Positions 40,993-49,911 of a stretch of 64,000 nt of DNA are shown here, piece by piece (position 1 is the first letter of the stretch; each line of letters begins with the position of its first letter). The stretch is from Deltaproteobacteria bacterium (lineage in GTDB: Bacteria > Desulfobacterota > Desulfobulbia > Desulfobulbales > Desulfurivibrionaceae). The stretch lies in contig DUZW01000014.1 in the NCBI GenBank assembly GCA_013349295.1, positions 1-64,000 of the forward strand. The letters are read 5' to 3'. The position numbers and the translations under genes are program-made. The notes beneath the pieces were generated by a model, which was not told the origin of the DNA, searched no databases, and saw only the letters and a program-made list of their open reading frames with translations.

Positions 40993-42024
40993 ATAGTCGG
41001 CATCCCTGTTGTTGTTGAATCTGGATAAAGAAGGCCGGGCTTCTCTTTTGATACCCTGCTCGCGGCAAGCAGGGCAACTGCAAGAGAAGTAGTTGTTCCT
41101 CCTCCATAAAAATCAGGAACCTCCTAATTTTTACTCCAGAGGAATTCATCTCCTCATACCCTAAAATAAAACTTCATTTTCAGGGGACCCCGCCCTAAAA
41201 ACAAAATTTTATTTATAAAAAATCTATCGTCCCCCTTGCCGGTTTCCCCCTTTCCGAACCTATCCCCCTTTGGGCTTACCCCGGAAAAGTAGGGAGCTCT
41301 TGTTTAATATCGGAAAGGGGGGAACCTCAAAAGTGGGACTATTTTTTCGAGCCTCCCCCTGCCCCTCTAAAAAATTAGATTTTTAAACGGGTATGAGGAG
41401 ATGAAGATATTAAGGTTGTTGTCTTGATTGATTGCATGACGGGTGTACCTTGTGCGTAGCTGGGTGGTTGTTACGTCCGCCATTGCTGTTCAGTTATTTT
41501 GCGATGGCTGGAGCGCGGACGTTGTCCAGTGCGGTGGTTGGAACCGTGGTTGTGCGTGGGCTTGCTGTTGCTGTGTTAGCTGAGTATTCTGGCGCCTGAT
41601 GTGCTTTGAATGAGTTTGATGGGTTTTGGAAATGGTTTTGTGTTTTGAAGAATTTGGCTCCCGGCGCCAGGCTGGTGACTTGTTTTCACGGTGTGTCTTT
41701 TGGCTGAGGATATAGCTGATATTTTTTAGCTTTTTTTTATTTTGGTTTTTCTGTTTTCAGGGTAGATTTTTTCAGGATTTGATTATTTTTGGTTCGTATG
41801 ATTTTGATAGGGATGGTGGATTTAAGATTGCATTTTTTTTGAGGGCGGTGTGACCTAGGCAGTTGGTGAGTAGAGAGAGGATGGTGGGGTTAATATACCC
41901 CTGTAAACCAAATAATTTTTCTAGTAATTGAAACAGGTTGATCAATCAGGCCTGTAATTGTATTTTTTACCTGATTGATGGCCTGTAAATTTCTAACTAA
42001 CTGTAATTACAAGGTTTTATAATT
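40993..42024. other. 1-kb AT-rich non-coding region
   Basis: No gene is supported. The region holds a 17-base perfect inverted repeat bounding 41145-41405, long purine/pyrimidine runs, and a cluster of CCTGTAA-type repeats just before the gene at 42025. Base composition shifts to AT-rich from here to 46.8 kb. Confidence 0.6.
41145..41405. repeat. 17-bp inverted repeats bounding a 261-bp segment
   Basis: TTCATCTCCTCATACCC at 41145-41161 is the exact reverse complement of 41389-41405. The enclosed segment has no gene, so it resembles a MITE or the remains of a small insertion. Confidence 0.7.
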
Positions 42025-42052
42025 GTGCTTGACGATTTTTTACAGACCTGTA
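41900..42052. promoter_or_regulatory. CCTGTAA repeat cluster, candidate operator
   Basis: CCTGTAA occurs near 41902, 41950, 41981 and 42046, with the variant ACTGTAATTACA near 42000 and TTACAG on the other strand near 42040 and 42061. An ATCAATCAGG / CCTGATTGAT inverted repeat lies inside (about 41941-41980). The cluster runs into the start of the DNA-binding-type gene at 42025, suggesting autoregulation. Confidence 0.5.
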
Positions 42053-42720
42053 AAGAGGAATTACAGCCCCTTTGCTCTCTTGGCAGCGGTGGCAGTTGGC
42101 AATTAATGGTTGATATGCTCTATCACATCCGCCTGTTCAGATACGCCACCCAAGCCCAGATAAAACAAATTAATTCCCGATACGAAAAGATTTGCGGGAA
42201 GAAGAAACTTGACAAGCTCGTGCAACTTGGAATGCTGGCAGGAGAATATCGAGCCACCCCAAAGACCACAAAACTCTTAAAGGAATTGGGATATAATGTA
42301 AATCTACTTCAACCAGAACCGACAGGAGACGGGGGAGTGGATAGCATTTTAAAGACAGACGTTTTTATAAAGGCCAGGAAGATGACGAACTTTAAGGCTT
42401 TGCTGTTTCCGAGATTTCCAAAAGACACGCCATATCTAATCCCAGACGCTTTATTAGTTCTGGCTGAAGATAACCGTTATCAACTCAACTTCCTTGAAAT
42501 CGAAACAGACAAATTTTATCACGATGAGTATTTAGAAAATAAGCGCCAGAATTATGAACGGTTGGGAAAGGATGATCAAGTTTATCGGTATTGGGAAAAT
42601 GTAAGCGAGCAGTTAGGACTTAAGAAGCCGAGTAAGGAGCAGTTTAAATTTTCGGTTACTTGTGTTGGGAATATTAAAAAGGAGTTTCGGGCATGGGATT
42701 TCGTAAAAGAAATATCTTAA
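42025..42720 (+). CDS. winged-helix protein, possible replication-relaxation relative
   Basis: This 231-residue protein has an N-terminal helix-turn-helix (MVDMLYHIRLFRYATQAQIK and QINSRYEKICGKKKLDKLVQ) and a C-terminal alpha/beta part with LIPDALLVLAEDNRY and FLEIETDKFYHDEYLENKRQ. The order HTH followed by a PDALLxL and ExETD motif resembles the replication-relaxation protein at 36150-37133 (PDAAFGL, FLEADRA). It begins an AT-rich operon, and repeated CCTGTAA sites overlap its start. The start codon is GTG or TTG-like near 42025. It overlaps the next gene by 28 bases. Confidence 0.6.
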   Translation: MLDDFLQTCKEELQPLCSLGSGGSWQLMVDMLYHIRLFRYATQAQIKQINSRYEKICGKKKLDKLVQLGMLAGEYRATPKTTKLLKELGYNVNLLQPEPTGDGGVDSILKTDVFIKARKMTNFKALLFPRFPKDTPYLIPDALLVLAEDNRYQLNFLEIETDKFYHDEYLENKRQNYERLGKDDQVYRYWENVSEQLGLKKPSKEQFKFSVTCVGNIKKEFRAWDFVKEIS

Positions 42721-43361
42721 CTTGCTTGTTAGTTATAGTGGCAACGGCATTGTTCGGAACTGCCTCACCTGGTGATGTGTCAGCGAGAGAAAAGATAGTA
42801 TTTGTTTCTCTATTTGAAAACTTATCAAAGATAAGGTCATCCGTTTCCTACGATACTGGCCCAAAGAACGACTTAGATTTTAAGAGTAAAAAAATGACAG
42901 TCGATAGGTATTCAGAAATTCCAAGGTCGTTGTTAGAGGATGAACTTACTAATTGGGGTGTTAAAATAGTTGAGCGCCAAAGCTTAAATAAGATGTTGGA
43001 AGAAAACCAATTTGCAATGTTAAGCGGATTGGTAGATAGTTCAACGGCCCTGAAAGTTGGCAAGATGATTGGCGCTAATATATTAGTTTGCGGGACAATT
43101 ATTGATATAGCGGAAAAATCGAAAAATTTTACTGGTTATGGCATCCAAACAAAAACAACTCAAACAATTTGCAACCTTCGGGTTAGAGTTGTGGATATTA
43201 GCACTGGTCGTGTCTTATATTCAAAAACAGTTAAGGGGATATCAAATTCTATGGAGACGCCCCATGGAGGCGAGTCTGATAGTGATGCGGCAGTTACATC
43301 AATAGAAAATTCAATTAAGGAAATTTCTCAAGATGAAAATTTCAAAAAAAGTTTGTTGTGA
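42693..43361 (+). CDS. secreted CsgG/LpoB-like protein
   Basis: This 222-residue protein has a signal peptide (residues 8-30, ending DVSA) and a CsgG-type alpha/beta domain with IVFVSLFENLS, ERQSLNKMLEENQFAMLSGL, TALKVGKMIGANILVCGTII and a VVDISTGRVLYSKTV strand pair. CsgG and LpoB proteins are outer-membrane-associated factors in secretion or wall synthesis. It overlaps both neighbours, so the operon is tightly coupled. The next gene has two related domains. Confidence 0.7.
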   Translation: MGFRKRNILTCLLVIVATALFGTASPGDVSAREKIVFVSLFENLSKIRSSVSYDTGPKNDLDFKSKKMTVDRYSEIPRSLLEDELTNWGVKIVERQSLNKMLEENQFAMLSGLVDSSTALKVGKMIGANILVCGTIIDIAEKSKNFTGYGIQTKTTQTICNLRVRVVDISTGRVLYSKTVKGISNSMETPHGGESDSDAAVTSIENSIKEISQDENFKKSLL

Positions 43362-44367
43362 TAATTTACCGCTAATTATCTTTTCTATTTTTATAAGTTT
43401 ATTATTTTCAAGTTGTAGTTATGCACCAAACGTTAGAGTCGCCGCCTCTGAAAGTCTCCGCGCCAAGGGATTGGATGACATTAGGGATATCGCGGTGGTA
43501 GTTGATGCAAGTTCTGTTGACGAGAGAAATATTGAGGACGGATTATATGTCGTCCTTTTAAATTATGGATACAACGTAACGGCGAGGTCGGATATTAAAA
43601 CGCTAATGAAAGAAATTAAATTTCAATCATCTGGATTAACAGATGCCGATGCTAGTAAAATCGGGAAAATGCTGAATGTTAAAGTTGTTATGCTGGCGAG
43701 AGGAGAAACGGTACAAAAAAGAGGGGACAAGAGACAAAAAATTAGCCTAAAAACAATCGATGTTGAGACTGGAGAAGTTCTAACGCTCGCTATGAGCGAC
43801 TCTCCTTATTATTCTTGGTTTAGTTTAGCTAGAGGCGCTGCCATAAAGGCAGTCCCCCCGCTCAACAAAACTCTCCCGGATGAAGATGAATTTTTTAAAA
43901 TTTCTGTCGGGTGCGTGGAAAACAAGAACACTATTACATCCCTAGATAAGATTGCCATATTGGTTAAAGATGATAAAAGTAGGAAATCAGCAGATGTAGA
44001 AGATATTTTTACGGGATTCTTAATGTCACAAAAATATAGAATAGCGTCACGTTCTGATGTTAAAAAGGCGTTGGATGAAATAAATTTCCAGAATTCTGGA
44101 TTGACTGAACAAGGGGCAAGCAAAATTGGCAAAATGTTAAACGTTAAAGCAGTTATGGTGGTAGAAACGACAGCGTTTGAGCATTCCAGCGATAGAGGTG
44201 TCGGATATCTTACAGTCGAATTGAGCGCGAGACTTATAGACATTGAGAAAAATAAAGTTTTATGGGTGGCTAATAACTTTGGTACTAGAGGTGGTGGATG
44301 GGATAAAGATACTGATGCATTTGAAAGAGCAATTTCTTCAATGATGAAAGCATTTCCAAAAAAATAA
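43333..44367 (+). CDS. lipoprotein with two CsgG-like domains
   Basis: This 344-residue protein has a lipoprotein signal with lipobox LFSSC, followed by two tandem domains. Each carries the motif FQxSGLTxxxASKIGKMLNVKxVM (about residues 98-120 and 255-280), the same landmark as in the preceding CsgG-like protein. The lipid anchor points to the outer membrane or the outer face of the inner membrane. Tandem duplication of the domain is unusual. It starts within the end of the preceding gene and its stop touches the next start. Confidence 0.72.
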   Translation: MKISKKVCCDNLPLIIFSIFISLLFSSCSYAPNVRVAASESLRAKGLDDIRDIAVVVDASSVDERNIEDGLYVVLLNYGYNVTARSDIKTLMKEIKFQSSGLTDADASKIGKMLNVKVVMLARGETVQKRGDKRQKISLKTIDVETGEVLTLAMSDSPYYSWFSLARGAAIKAVPPLNKTLPDEDEFFKISVGCVENKNTITSLDKIAILVKDDKSRKSADVEDIFTGFLMSQKYRIASRSDVKKALDEINFQNSGLTEQGASKIGKMLNVKAVMVVETTAFEHSSDRGVGYLTVELSARLIDIEKNKVLWVANNFGTRGGGWDKDTDAFERAISSMMKAFPKK

Positions 44368-44813
44368 TGGTGAAATCAAATTTTAGATTAAAAATTATAA
44401 GCCATAGAATAAAGTATAGCGTCCCTGGCGTTATCGTCTCAATATTAGCCCAATGGTTTATAGGTTATGCTTTTAAGTATAACCTGTTATTTTATATATT
44501 CTACCCATTGGTTTATTTTGGGACGCTGACAAATATGGGATATAGTGGGTTAAAAGCTTTATATTTTTTAAGCCAGATACTCTACACAGTAGTTATAGTT
44601 TATTATTCATGGAGGATATTTCCTATCCCCATTATAGAGTTTTTAAAATGCCCATATTGCAGCAAAAATGTTTCTGTTTTTTATAGATGGGCTTGTTCAT
44701 TGTGTATGCAAGGGCAAAACAAGACGAGCTATGTGACAGATAGATGTGATAAATGTAACAACTTGTCTACTACATTTATTTGTGATAACTGCGAAAAGGA
44801 GTTTATTTTGTAA
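44367..44813 (+). CDS. membrane protein with zinc-ribbon tail
   Basis: This 148-residue protein has two or three membrane helices (about 18-35, 40-58 and 67-85) and a cytosolic C-terminus with four CxxC pairs: CPYCSK, CSLCMQ, CDKCNN and CDNCEK, enough for two zinc ribbons. No family was recognised. Start and stop each overlap the neighbouring gene by one base, indicating strict co-expression. The combination of membrane anchor and double zinc ribbon suggests a docking or scaffold role. Confidence 0.6.
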   Translation: MVKSNFRLKIISHRIKYSVPGVIVSILAQWFIGYAFKYNLLFYIFYPLVYFGTLTNMGYSGLKALYFLSQILYTVVIVYYSWRIFPIPIIEFLKCPYCSKNVSVFYRWACSLCMQGQNKTSYVTDRCDKCNNLSTTFICDNCEKEFIL

Positions 44814-45586
44814 TGCCAACAAGAATTGAATTCGATATGAAAAATTCAACATTGGACATGGACGCAGGAACGACTTTAAGCCAGGTGGTCAAAAGTTTAG
44901 AGCAAAACTTGCAATCCACCAGACCTAGCAAATATACTTTTTTGTGGTCAGGCAATAGGCAAAATAAATTTCAGGAATTAGATATTAGACAACAACAACT
45001 TCATTTAGAACAAATAAGAAATATTGGGTTAACTGCTAATGAGATGGCTATTACAAAAGCTAATCTTTTTCTTATCCCCACGACAGTAAAGTTGATAATA
45101 GAACAAAAGGAAAATGAGACATCCATAGTCAGACAAAAATTTTTAGTAGATATGGCAAGATTAAAAGATGAGATTTTAGCTATTAATCACTGTGCATCCA
45201 TAAGAGCGCAGGAATTAAGAGCAAAAGAAATAGAGAATTTAAGGTCAGAGGCGGAGGTTGCACTTATCCAGGCACGAGGAGATGAAGCAAAAATTAGGAT
45301 TACCTTAATTAAGACGGTAATGGAATGCGTTGATTTCCATAAACTAAGTGAAACCTTACAAACATATATTCTTACAACATTAGCCAATCCGAACGCGGGA
45401 CCTGCTTATAATGAGTTTGAAATGCAGAGTTTGTTAAAGGATATAATTGTTGACGAAAACAAGGCTAAGAAAGATTTAGCAGAACAAAACGCCAAGCTTA
45501 AAGAGCAGGAAGTGGAAGACAAAAAAAGGGATGTGCAAAACAAAGACATTAATCTCGATGCAAAGAGGAAAAAGTTCAGTGGGTGA
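44813..45586 (+). CDS. uncharacterised helical protein of the AT-rich operon
   Basis: This 257-residue soluble protein is predicted to be mostly helical, with coiled-coil potential at about 105-150 and 225-257 (the last 35 residues are Lys/Glu/Asp-rich). No membrane span or catalytic motif is seen. It precedes and overlaps the ATPase gene by eight bases if the GTG at 45579 is used. It may be a partner or adapter of that ATPase. The family is unknown. Confidence 0.6.
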   Translation: MPTRIEFDMKNSTLDMDAGTTLSQVVKSLEQNLQSTRPSKYTFLWSGNRQNKFQELDIRQQQLHLEQIRNIGLTANEMAITKANLFLIPTTVKLIIEQKENETSIVRQKFLVDMARLKDEILAINHCASIRAQELRAKEIENLRSEAEVALIQARGDEAKIRITLIKTVMECVDFHKLSETLQTYILTTLANPNAGPAYNEFEMQSLLKDIIVDENKAKKDLAEQNAKLKEQEVEDKKRDVQNKDINLDAKRKKFSG

Positions 45587-46826
45587 CTACAGACTTGAAT
45601 TAGGAACGGCTGAAAACCTTAACCATGAGCCACCGTATTTTTTTGACATAAAGGACAGAACACATCATGTTTACATTATCGGTCGTTCTGGAATGGGGAA
45701 AAGCACCCTGCTAGAAAGGATGGCTGATTATGACATGCAGAATTATCCGGTAATCTTTTTAGACCCGAAGGGGGAATCAACTAAAAAACTTTATTTTGCC
45801 AATCAGGATAAGGATATTTTATATATTTCCGTTGATAACCCTATTATTATAAATCCACTAAGAAAAGACGGCTATACAGTCGAGCAGATAGTCGATGAGT
45901 TTTTTTACATTATAGATGCTTTTATTGTTGCTACTACCGCCACCAAAGAATCAACCGTTCTGATGCGTGAGCTTTTAGACCATTCGATAAGAGCTTTAAA
46001 CGAAGAAGATAGAAACGTCGAGACTCTTGCAAGCTTTCTTTTATATGAAGATGTTAGAAAAGAAAAAAGCAGGGGAATGAAAGACGAGTTTTTGAAAAAA
46101 TACTGGAGTACTTTCGATGATTTTGAGAGCGCTAAAAACAACTGGAAAAGAAAAAACCAAGGCAAAATAGAAAGCGCCGCCAGAGTTTCTAGTCGTTTAT
46201 TTCAGGTATGTCGTGGGGGAATGAGACCTTTCTTGTTTGGAAAGAATGAATTTGATATTGAGGAAATAATCAGAAATAATAAAAAAGTTCTGGTTGATAC
46301 TTCAAGACTAGGCAGCGACGGTACGGCTTACCTCTCTAATCTAATCGTTTATTCGATTATCTCATATTGTCAGTTTAAGAAAAAGATAGCGCCTTTGTTT
46401 GTTTATGTAGATGAATTTCAGACAGTAGCCTCAAACTTCTTTTCAGAAGCCCTTGAATTCGCCAGGGGGAAAGATGTCGGATTTACAATAGCCCATCATA
46501 ACTTTAGCCAGCTGGAGAAGAATGGCCTTAACAAGGCTGTATTGGGGGCAGTATTAGGCATAGTAGGTAATTATATTGTCTTTAATTGTGGCTCAAGAGA
46601 ATCAAAAGAAATGTCCGATATCTTCGGATTAAGCGTTAAAGACTTTATGAGCTTAGGAAAGTATACCGCTTGGATTAAAATTGGCGGGAATAATACCCTC
46701 ACCATGACAGACCCTCCTCTAATCGCTGACCTCCCCCCTGATTTTAGTATCCCTAAAGGCGTATTTGAAGAAAACACCCATCCACCCACTGTCTCTTATC
46801 TCCAAGATGGTTGGATTGAGTGCTGA
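45579..46826 (+). CDS. VirD4/TraD-like or HerA-like P-loop ATPase
   Basis: This protein of about 415 residues has Walker A IIGRSGMGKSTLLERM, a PVIFLDPKGES motif typical of type IV coupling proteins (DPKGE), and Walker B PLFVYVDEFQTVASN. Later motifs include FTIAHHNFSQL and IVGNYIVFNCGSRESKEMSD. Coupling proteins pump DNA through conjugation channels; HerA-type relatives act in DNA processing or defence. No N-terminal membrane helices are seen, unlike classical VirD4. The GTG at 45579 follows GAGG and overlaps the previous stop; a GTG at 45531 is an alternative start. No relaxase or mating-pore genes are nearby. Confidence 0.75.
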   Translation: MGDYRLELGTAENLNHEPPYFFDIKDRTHHVYIIGRSGMGKSTLLERMADYDMQNYPVIFLDPKGESTKKLYFANQDKDILYISVDNPIIINPLRKDGYTVEQIVDEFFYIIDAFIVATTATKESTVLMRELLDHSIRALNEEDRNVETLASFLLYEDVRKEKSRGMKDEFLKKYWSTFDDFESAKNNWKRKNQGKIESAARVSSRLFQVCRGGMRPFLFGKNEFDIEEIIRNNKKVLVDTSRLGSDGTAYLSNLIVYSIISYCQFKKKIAPLFVYVDEFQTVASNFFSEALEFARGKDVGFTIAHHNFSQLEKNGLNKAVLGAVLGIVGNYIVFNCGSRESKEMSDIFGLSVKDFMSLGKYTAWIKIGGNNTLTMTDPPLIADLPPDFSIPKGVFEENTHPPTVSYLQDGWIEC

Positions 46827-46897
46827 TAAGGTCGCGATGTCGTGCTCGAAGTTGATTTGCTTGTGGGGTATGGTATGGATATGACGTTTCGCGCAGC

Positions 46898-47173
46898 TCA
46901 GTACACTGAATCGTGATCGCCCACGTTTACCGGGATGATCTCCTGCTCCTGAATCAGAAACTCAAGGGTGATGCGATAAGAGAGGGTGATGGAAACTGAA
47001 TGCAAACCCGAGAGACGCCCGGAGAGAGGATGCAGGCGGAGGGAGGGATGGAACGGATTGGCTTCCATCAGTTGCAGTGTTTTGAGATACTGTTTTTCCA
47101 GCTCGGGGTGTTGCTTTAAAAATCGCAGGGCGCGTTTTTCGTACTGCTCGGTAAAGACCAGCGACCAGCTCAC
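46898..47173 (-). CDS. RelE/ParE-superfamily toxin
   Basis: This 91-residue protein begins VSWSLVFTEQYEKRALRFLK and continues with HPELEKQYLKTLQLMEANPF, then RLHPLSGRLSGLHSVSITLS and YRITLEFLI, a compact alpha/beta fold of the RelE/ParE type (the YRI strand and the terminal basic and acidic residues fit). These toxins cleave mRNA on ribosomes or block gyrase. The GTG start overlaps the antitoxin stop, as in classical TA operons. Its place at the right end of the island suggests an addiction module that stabilises the element. Confidence 0.8.
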   Translation of the reverse strand: MSWSLVFTEQYEKRALRFLKQHPELEKQYLKTLQLMEANPFHPSLRLHPLSGRLSGLHSVSITLSYRITLEFLIQEQEIIPVNVGDHDSVY

Positions 47174-47427
47174 GCAGCACCTTTGAGACGGGCTAGGTGT
47201 TCTTCGGCGCTTTCCTTGACAAAACGCCCTTCGGCGAGGTCGGCACGGGTCTGGGCAAGGGCGGATTCCAGCTCGCACTCCCTCAGGTAGTGGTAATGCT
47301 CCATGTCCATCACCACGAATCGTTCCTTGCCGCGCACCGAGATGACTGCTTCTGGCTGGTGGGCAAGGACGGCCTCAATGGCGGAAACACCTTTTGTTTT
47401 TAGGTCATTGGCAGATACGTTAGGCAT
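47170..47427 (-). CDS. Phd/YefM-type antitoxin
   Basis: This 85-residue protein begins MPNVSANDLKTKGVSAIEAV and has RGKERFVVMDMEHYHYLREC, a Phd/YefM DNA-binding fold, followed by a helical C-terminus (EEHLARLKG) that would wrap the toxin. The start at 47427 is preferred because it gives the family N-terminus and follows GGAGA. It is translated ahead of the toxin, with overlapping stop and start. It would also repress its own promoter. Confidence 0.82.
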   Translation of the reverse strand: MPNVSANDLKTKGVSAIEAVLAHQPEAVISVRGKERFVVMDMEHYHYLRECELESALAQTRADLAEGRFVKESAEEHLARLKGAA

Positions 47428-47972
47428 GACAATTTCTCCTTGGTATTCTTTACAGCACGCATTATTCACTATCAATGGCACTATAGATGGTATTGCTGAT
47501 AATGTAAAGCCCCTTGTGCGTCAATTTTGTCCGCAATCGGCTCGTTTTTATCGCAGATTGACAATTGCCCCTCAATAAATTAAAAGAAATTCGGCTTCAG
47601 ATTTTGAAATGGTGGGTGGGGTACTAGAGCAATAAAACTCGGACCTGGGATTCGAATTTTGGGAACGATCTGGGGACGGAAAAGTTAGAAAATGGTTAAA
47701 AATGAAGAATATTGTCTGAAAATGTTTAAGCATTTTTCAGTTTGAAATCAGTAAGTTGTTGAATTTGATAGATTTGTCAAATGGCCATAGGGAGGACTTA
47801 AAATCCCTTTCGTTAGTGGCTCTTTTTCCGGATTTCTCGCTAAAGAATGGCTAAAGAAAACTATCGAAATGGCAGAAAATCCGGAATTTTCCAGAAAATT
47901 GTCTATTGATTTTTTCTTATGATTTTAAAGTGTTGAAATATTTCAAGCGGTTGCTTGAAACCCTGGGGAAGG
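47428..47972. other. 545-base non-coding region next to the attachment site
   Basis: No gene is supported. The sequence is AT-rich with no recognisable integrase remnant. It separates the toxin-antitoxin pair from the tRNA-Leu fragment. Confidence 0.55.
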
Positions 47973-48028
47973 ATTCAGGGTCTAGTGGGTGCAAGCCCGT
48001 GGAAGTTCGAGTCTTCTCTTCGGCACCA
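47973..48028 (+). other. 3' tRNA-Leu(CAG) fragment, candidate attachment site
   Basis: The 56 bases from ATTCAGGGTCTAG to CTTCGGCACCA match the 3' part of a tRNA-Leu. They contain the CAG anticodon in a TTCAGGG loop, the 3' half of the anticodon stem, the long variable arm (GTGGGTGCAAGCCCGT), the T-arm (GGAAGTTCGAGTCTTC) and the acceptor end with encoded CCA. The 5' half (expected to start GCCGAAG) is absent: upstream sequence does not pair. Such truncated copies mark one end of elements integrated at a tRNA gene by a tyrosine recombinase. The orientation implies that the intact gene lies to the left, outside the window. Confidence 0.82.
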
Positions 48029-48241
48029 TCATGAATTTTTTTGTGGTGAAAAATCTGGTCATGCTTCGGCATGGCCTTTTTTTTTGCCTTGTCTTACGCT
48101 GCTTCCAGCCCGGGCTGAAATGCCGTCTGTCCTTTCGGTCTCTCCGTGTTGTCCGTTTCTCTTTTTGTTGACCGGGGATGGGGGAACCGTGCTATAATAC
48201 GAACATTTCCCCTTGTATAACTCAATGGAGTCGCAGAGCAT

Positions 48242-49024
48242 ATGGACATAGCTACCCTTATCGGCCTGGTTATGGGCTTCGGGGCCGTAATCGGCGGCCA
48301 GATTCTTGAGGGCGGCCATATCGATGCCCTTCTTCAGCCCACTGCGGCCATTATTGTCTTGGGAGGGACGATTGGGGCAACCTTTGTCTCTTTTCCCCTT
48401 CAGGATCTTTTGCGGGCTTTCAGCAGCGCCGCCACGGCATTTTTCCCCCAGGAGGAAGATCCGGAGGATCTGATCGGCAAACTGGTCGGTTTTGCCACCA
48501 CTGCCAGGAAGAACGGCCTGATAACCCTGGAGCAGGATGCGCAGCGGGTCAAGGACCGCTTTCTGGGTCAGGGCCTGGAAATGGTGGTGGACGGGATGGA
48601 CCCTGAGGAGGTCATGGCGGTTCTGCAGATTGAACTCTCCAATTTTGAGGAGCGGCACAAGGTCAGTGCCGAAGTGTTCGAGTCCGCAGGCGGTTTTGCT
48701 CCGACCATAGGCATCATCGGCGCGGTGTTGGGTTTGATCCATGTAATGAATAATCTTTCCGACACCTCCAAGCTTGGCGCGGGGATTGCCGTGGCTTTCG
48801 TGGCCACGATCTATGGCCTGATGACAGCCAATATTGTCTGTATTCCCATCAGCACCAAGCTCAAGAAGAGATTGAAGGAGCAGATTCTCCAGCGGGAAAT
48901 AGTGATCGAGGGACTTCTTGCCATCCAGAAAGGCGAAAACCCCAGGATGATCGAAAAACGCTTGCGGGGTTTTACCCTGACCAGCGGAGTCCTGATCTAC
49001 AGCCGAGGCGCGGGTGGCTCATAA
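48242..49024 (+). CDS. motA: MotA flagellar stator subunit
   Basis: This 260-residue protein has four membrane helices in the MotA/PomA arrangement: MDIATLIGLVMGFGAVIGGQ at the start, a large cytosolic loop with basic and acidic residues that contact FliG (about 60-150), then GGFAPTIGIIGAVLGLIHVM and the last helix VAFVATIYGLMTANIV. It forms the ion channel with MotB that drives flagellar rotation. It is the first gene after the tRNA-Leu scar and belongs to the core chromosome. MotB follows 89 bases later. Magnetotaxis depends on flagella, but this adjacency is probably incidental. Confidence 0.95.
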   Translation: MDIATLIGLVMGFGAVIGGQILEGGHIDALLQPTAAIIVLGGTIGATFVSFPLQDLLRAFSSAATAFFPQEEDPEDLIGKLVGFATTARKNGLITLEQDAQRVKDRFLGQGLEMVVDGMDPEEVMAVLQIELSNFEERHKVSAEVFESAGGFAPTIGIIGAVLGLIHVMNNLSDTSKLGAGIAVAFVATIYGLMTANIVCIPISTKLKKRLKEQILQREIVIEGLLAIQKGENPRMIEKRLRGFTLTSGVLIYSRGAGGS

Positions 49025-49113
49025 GCAGCAGCCGCTCGCTGGATGCGATGCGGCCTCTTGAGCGGTTGTTATTCTGTGACTGTCGATTTTAGTACCCTTG
49101 GGGAGGGATTGCC

Positions 49114-49908
49114 ATGAACAGGCCGAAGAAAAAAAAAGCGCATGAGAAGGAGCCGAATCTGGAGCGGTGGCTTGTTTCCTATGCGGACTTCATCACCCTG
49201 CTTTTTGCCGTTTTTGTAATGCTTTATGCCATGTCCATCGTGGATCAGAAAAAAATGGAGGAGGTCCAGGCCTCCATCCAATCTTCTTTCTCCGGGCCTC
49301 AGACTTTAACCCCGGCTCTCAAGGTAATCGGCAACAAGGATTTTGGCCTGATCCCCGAAGTGATCGAGCCGCCGGTGCCGCCCCAGTCCCAGGATGAGGC
49401 GGCTTCCGCCGCCGAGGCCCAGGAATTCAGCCAGATCAAGCAAGATATCCAGGACCAACTTCAGGGGTATGGCGCCAAAAATGAGGTGCAGTTAGCCGTT
49501 AACGAACGTGGTCTGGTCATCAGTCTGAAGGAGGCGGGATTCTTCCCCTCCGGCACCGCCAGGGTGCAGGCGGAGGCTTTGCCGCTTCTGGATAAGATCG
49601 CCACCTCCATCTCCCACTACGCCAATACCCTCCGCATCGAAGGGCACACGGATAATGTGCCGGTCAACTCCCCGGCCTTCCCCTCGAACTGGGAACTGTC
49701 CACGGCCCGCGCCAACACCATTGTTCACTATCTCATCGAGAAACACGGCTTCAAAGGCGCCAAGCTGTCGGTGACCGGGTATGCTGAATACCGGCCCATT
49801 GCGGATAACGCCACAGACGAAGGCAGGCGGCTTAATCGGCGGGTTGATATTGTCATGCTCTCCCGAAAGGGGGTCCAGGGTGAGGCGCTGAAATTCGGCG
49901 GGGAATAG
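49114..49908 (+). CDS. motB: MotB flagellar stator subunit
   Basis: This 264-residue protein has one N-terminal membrane helix with the proton-binding Asp in WLVSYADFITLLFAVFVMLY, a plug region, and a C-terminal OmpA-like peptidoglycan-binding domain (RIEGHTDNVPVN, NWELSTARAN, then RRLNRRVDIVML). It anchors the stator to the cell wall. It is preceded by GGGGAGGG. The stop is three bases before the rhomboid gene, so the three genes may be co-transcribed. Confidence 0.95.
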   Translation: MNRPKKKKAHEKEPNLERWLVSYADFITLLFAVFVMLYAMSIVDQKKMEEVQASIQSSFSGPQTLTPALKVIGNKDFGLIPEVIEPPVPPQSQDEAASAAEAQEFSQIKQDIQDQLQGYGAKNEVQLAVNERGLVISLKEAGFFPSGTARVQAEALPLLDKIATSISHYANTLRIEGHTDNVPVNSPAFPSNWELSTARANTIVHYLIEKHGFKGAKLSVTGYAEYRPIADNATDEGRRLNRRVDIVMLSRKGVQGEALKFGGE

Positions 49909-49911
49909 CGG

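Noticed and set aside
47640-47700. Second tRNA-like fragment before the att site
   Set aside because: GGATTCGAATTTTGGG resembles a T-arm but does not fold with flanking bases and has no acceptor stem.
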